DNA of 39,848 bases from Clostridia bacterium (GTDB taxonomy: Bacteria > Bacillota > Clostridia > Christensenellales > Aristaeellaceae). Position numbers and translations under genes: made by a program. The notes beneath the pieces are model-generated. The model saw nothing but the letters and a program-made list of their open reading frames with translations. It was not told the DNA's origin and made no database searches. The DNA lies in the NCBI GenBank assembly GCA_017532155.1, contig JAFXJP010000036.1, positions 1 to 39,848 on the forward strand. Direction: 5' to 3'. The stretch's first letter is position 1. The number at the start of each line of letters is the position of its first letter. Positions 38,550-39,848 of the stretch are shown here, piece by piece.

Positions 38550-39848
38550 ATGGATATCCAGCAAAAGACGATCAATACCATCCGTACGCTTTCTGTTGAT
38601 ATGGTGCAGAAGGCCAACTCTGGCCATCCCGGCGCGCCCATGGGTATGGCGCCGATGGCGTATGCCGTGTGGGCTGACGCCATGAGCCATAACCCCAAGA
38701 ACCCCAACTGGCACAACCGCGACCGCTTTGTGCTTTCTAACGGCCATGCCAGCGCGCTGCTGTATTCTTTGCTGCATCTGTTTGGTTACGGTCTGACCAT
38801 GGATGACCTTAAGCAGTTCCGTCAGTGGGGCGCCAAGACGCCCGGCCATCCCGAGTATAAGCACACCCCCGGCGTTGAAACCACCACCGGTCCTCTGGGC
38901 CAGGGTATTGCCAATGCCGTTGGTTTTGCCATCGCCGAAACCATGCTGGCTGCCAAGTTCAATAAGCCTGGCTTCCCCGTGGTGGATCACCGCGTATACA
39001 CCTTCTGCGGCGACGGCTGCATGATGGAAGGCGTGGCTGCCGAGGCTGCTGCTCTGGCCGGCACCCTCAAGCTGGGCAAATTGACCATCCTCTACGATGA
39101 TAACGATATCTCCATCGAAGGCAACACCGATATCGCCATGCGCGAGGACGTCGGCGCCCGCTTTGCCGCCTACGGCTGGCAGGTGCTGTATGTGGATGAC
39201 GGCAATGACTGCCAGAAGATCCTCTCTGCTATTTCTGAAGCCCGCCGCGATGAGCGTCCCAGCCTGATTGTCTGCAAGACCATCATCGGCTACGGCTGCC
39301 CCGCCAAGCAGGGCACTGCCGGCTGCCATGGCTCTCCTCTGGGCGATGAAAACGTACTGGCCATGAAGAAGACCCTGGGCATGCCCGAGGATACCTTCTT
39401 TGTGGATGATGAAGTATACGCGCACCTGGCCGAGTGCAACCGCCGCGGCGAACAGCGCGAGGCTGACTGGAACGATATGATGGCCCGCTATGCGGCGGAA
39501 TATCCCGAGCTGAAGGCTGAGTATGACGCCTGGATGGCTAATGAGTTGCCCGAAGGCTTCTGCAAGGATGAAGAGCTGTGGCAGTACGAGGGCAAGATTG
39601 CCACCCGCGCCACTTCCGGCACGATGATCAATCGTCTGGCCAAGCGCCTGCCCAACCTCGTTGGCGGCAGCGCCGACCTGGCTCCCTCCAATAACACCTA
39701 CATCAAGGACGGCGGCGATTACTCTGCCGAAAACCGTGCCGGCCGCAATATGCACTTTGGCGTACGCGAGCATGCCATGGCTGCCATCTGCAACGGTATG
39801 GCGCTGCACGGCGGTCTGCGCGTATTCTGCGGCACCTTCTTCGTGTTC
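38550..39848 (+). CDS. tkt: Transketolase (partial, cut by the window end)
   Basis: The first 433 codons of a thiamine-diphosphate enzyme that transfers two-carbon units between sugar phosphates in the non-oxidative pentose phosphate pathway. [20 protein letters not shown] near the start, [34 protein letters not shown], and the cofactor motif GDGCMMEG (from Gly154) ending near NDISIEG are all present. The second domain begins around [31 protein letters not shown] and reaches [20 protein letters not shown]. The frame remains open at the last base, so the C-terminal third lies beyond the window. The ATG follows AAAAAGGAG by 7 bases and continues the DUF2461-mutase operon. Confidence 0.96.
   Translation, partial: MDIQQKTINTIRTLSVDMVQKANSGHPGAPMGMAPMAYAVWADAMSHNPKNPNWHNRDRFVLSNGHASALLYSLLHLFGYGLTMDDLKQFRQWGAKTPGHPEYKHTPGVETTTGPLGQGIANAVGFAIAETMLAAKFNKPGFPVVDHRVYTFCGDGCMMEGVAAEAAALAGTLKLGKLTILYDDNDISIEGNTDIAMREDVGARFAAYGWQVLYVDDGNDCQKILSAISEARRDERPSLIVCKTIIGYGCPAKQGTAGCHGSPLGDENVLAMKKTLGMPEDTFFVDDEVYAHLAECNRRGEQREADWNDMMARYAAEYPELKAEYDAWMANELPEGFCKDEELWQYEGKIATRATSGTMINRLAKRLPNLVGGSADLAPSNNTYIKDGGDYSAENRAGRNMHFGVREHAMAAICNGMALHGGLRVFCGTFFVF

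Overview
The window looks like a chromosomal segment of a strictly anaerobic, fermentative Gram-positive bacterium of the Clostridia (Bacillota). The reasons are strong AGGAGG-type ribosome sites, sigma-A promoters and T-tailed terminators, and the gene set: an Nfn-type electron-bifurcating transhydrogenase, a sodium-pumping decarboxylase, an aldehyde:ferredoxin-oxidoreductase-family enzyme, and PadR/DUF2812 and XRE/membrane regulator pairs. The coding DNA is moderately GC-rich. A few small genes (about 3.4-4.1 kb and 33.6-33.9 kb) are visibly more AT-rich. No rRNA, tRNA, CRISPR array, phage or transposase gene was seen. The genus cannot be fixed from the sequence alone.

Layout. 0-4.1 kb: a structured repeat (E1), a ribulose-phosphate-3-epimerase-family gene (minus), proS, a second structured repeat (E2), and a divergent pair of small membrane-protein and XRE-regulator genes around a palindromic operator. 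4.2-6.9 kb: a fused ATPase/FtsX-type ABC transporter. 7.2-12.2 kb: pckA followed by the four sodium-pump decarboxylase subunits (gamma, biotin carrier, beta, alpha). 12.2-15.7 kb: a BadF/NAG-kinase-family kinase and a regulatory cluster (XRE-membrane protein, PadR, DUF2812, GyrI-like, glycine-rich peptide). 15.7-17.9 kb (minus): nfnAB. 18.1-19.8 kb: a secreted SH3-like protein and a THEP1-like NTPase. 19.9-24.9 kb: a structured 5' leader, a ydhY-ydhV-ydhW-like operon, then a complete Tat translocase set (tatB-like, tatA, tatC). 25.0-30.0 kb: a GNAT acetyltransferase and a three-gene oxidoreductase operon (Gfo/Idh/MocA plus two FAD enzymes). 30.0-30.9 kb: composite structured repeat E3. 31.0-33.9 kb: a second beta-subunit-like sodium pump gene with a 44-codon partner, a radical SAM gene (minus) and a zinc-ribbon gene. 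34.0-39.8 kb: pepF with a small overlapping partner (minus), then DUF2461, a phosphohexomutase and a transketolase cut by the window end.

How it may work together. PEP carboxykinase next to oxaloacetate decarboxylase suggests a route PEP + CO2 + ADP to oxaloacetate + ATP, then oxaloacetate to pyruvate with sodium export: an energy-conserving bypass of pyruvate kinase. NfnAB would balance NADH, NADPH and ferredoxin. The YdhY-like ferredoxin has a twin-arginine signal and a lipobox, and the adjacent Tat genes would supply its export. Its AOR partner has no signal of its own and could be carried as a passenger, giving an AOR-type enzyme on the outer face of the membrane.

Two items look most worth following. 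The first is a family of about 190-nt repeats (five copies in three loci) that keep the same multi-helix fold while their stem sequences change by compensating substitutions. The second is the Tat-linked YdhYVW operon with its closed-helix structured leader.
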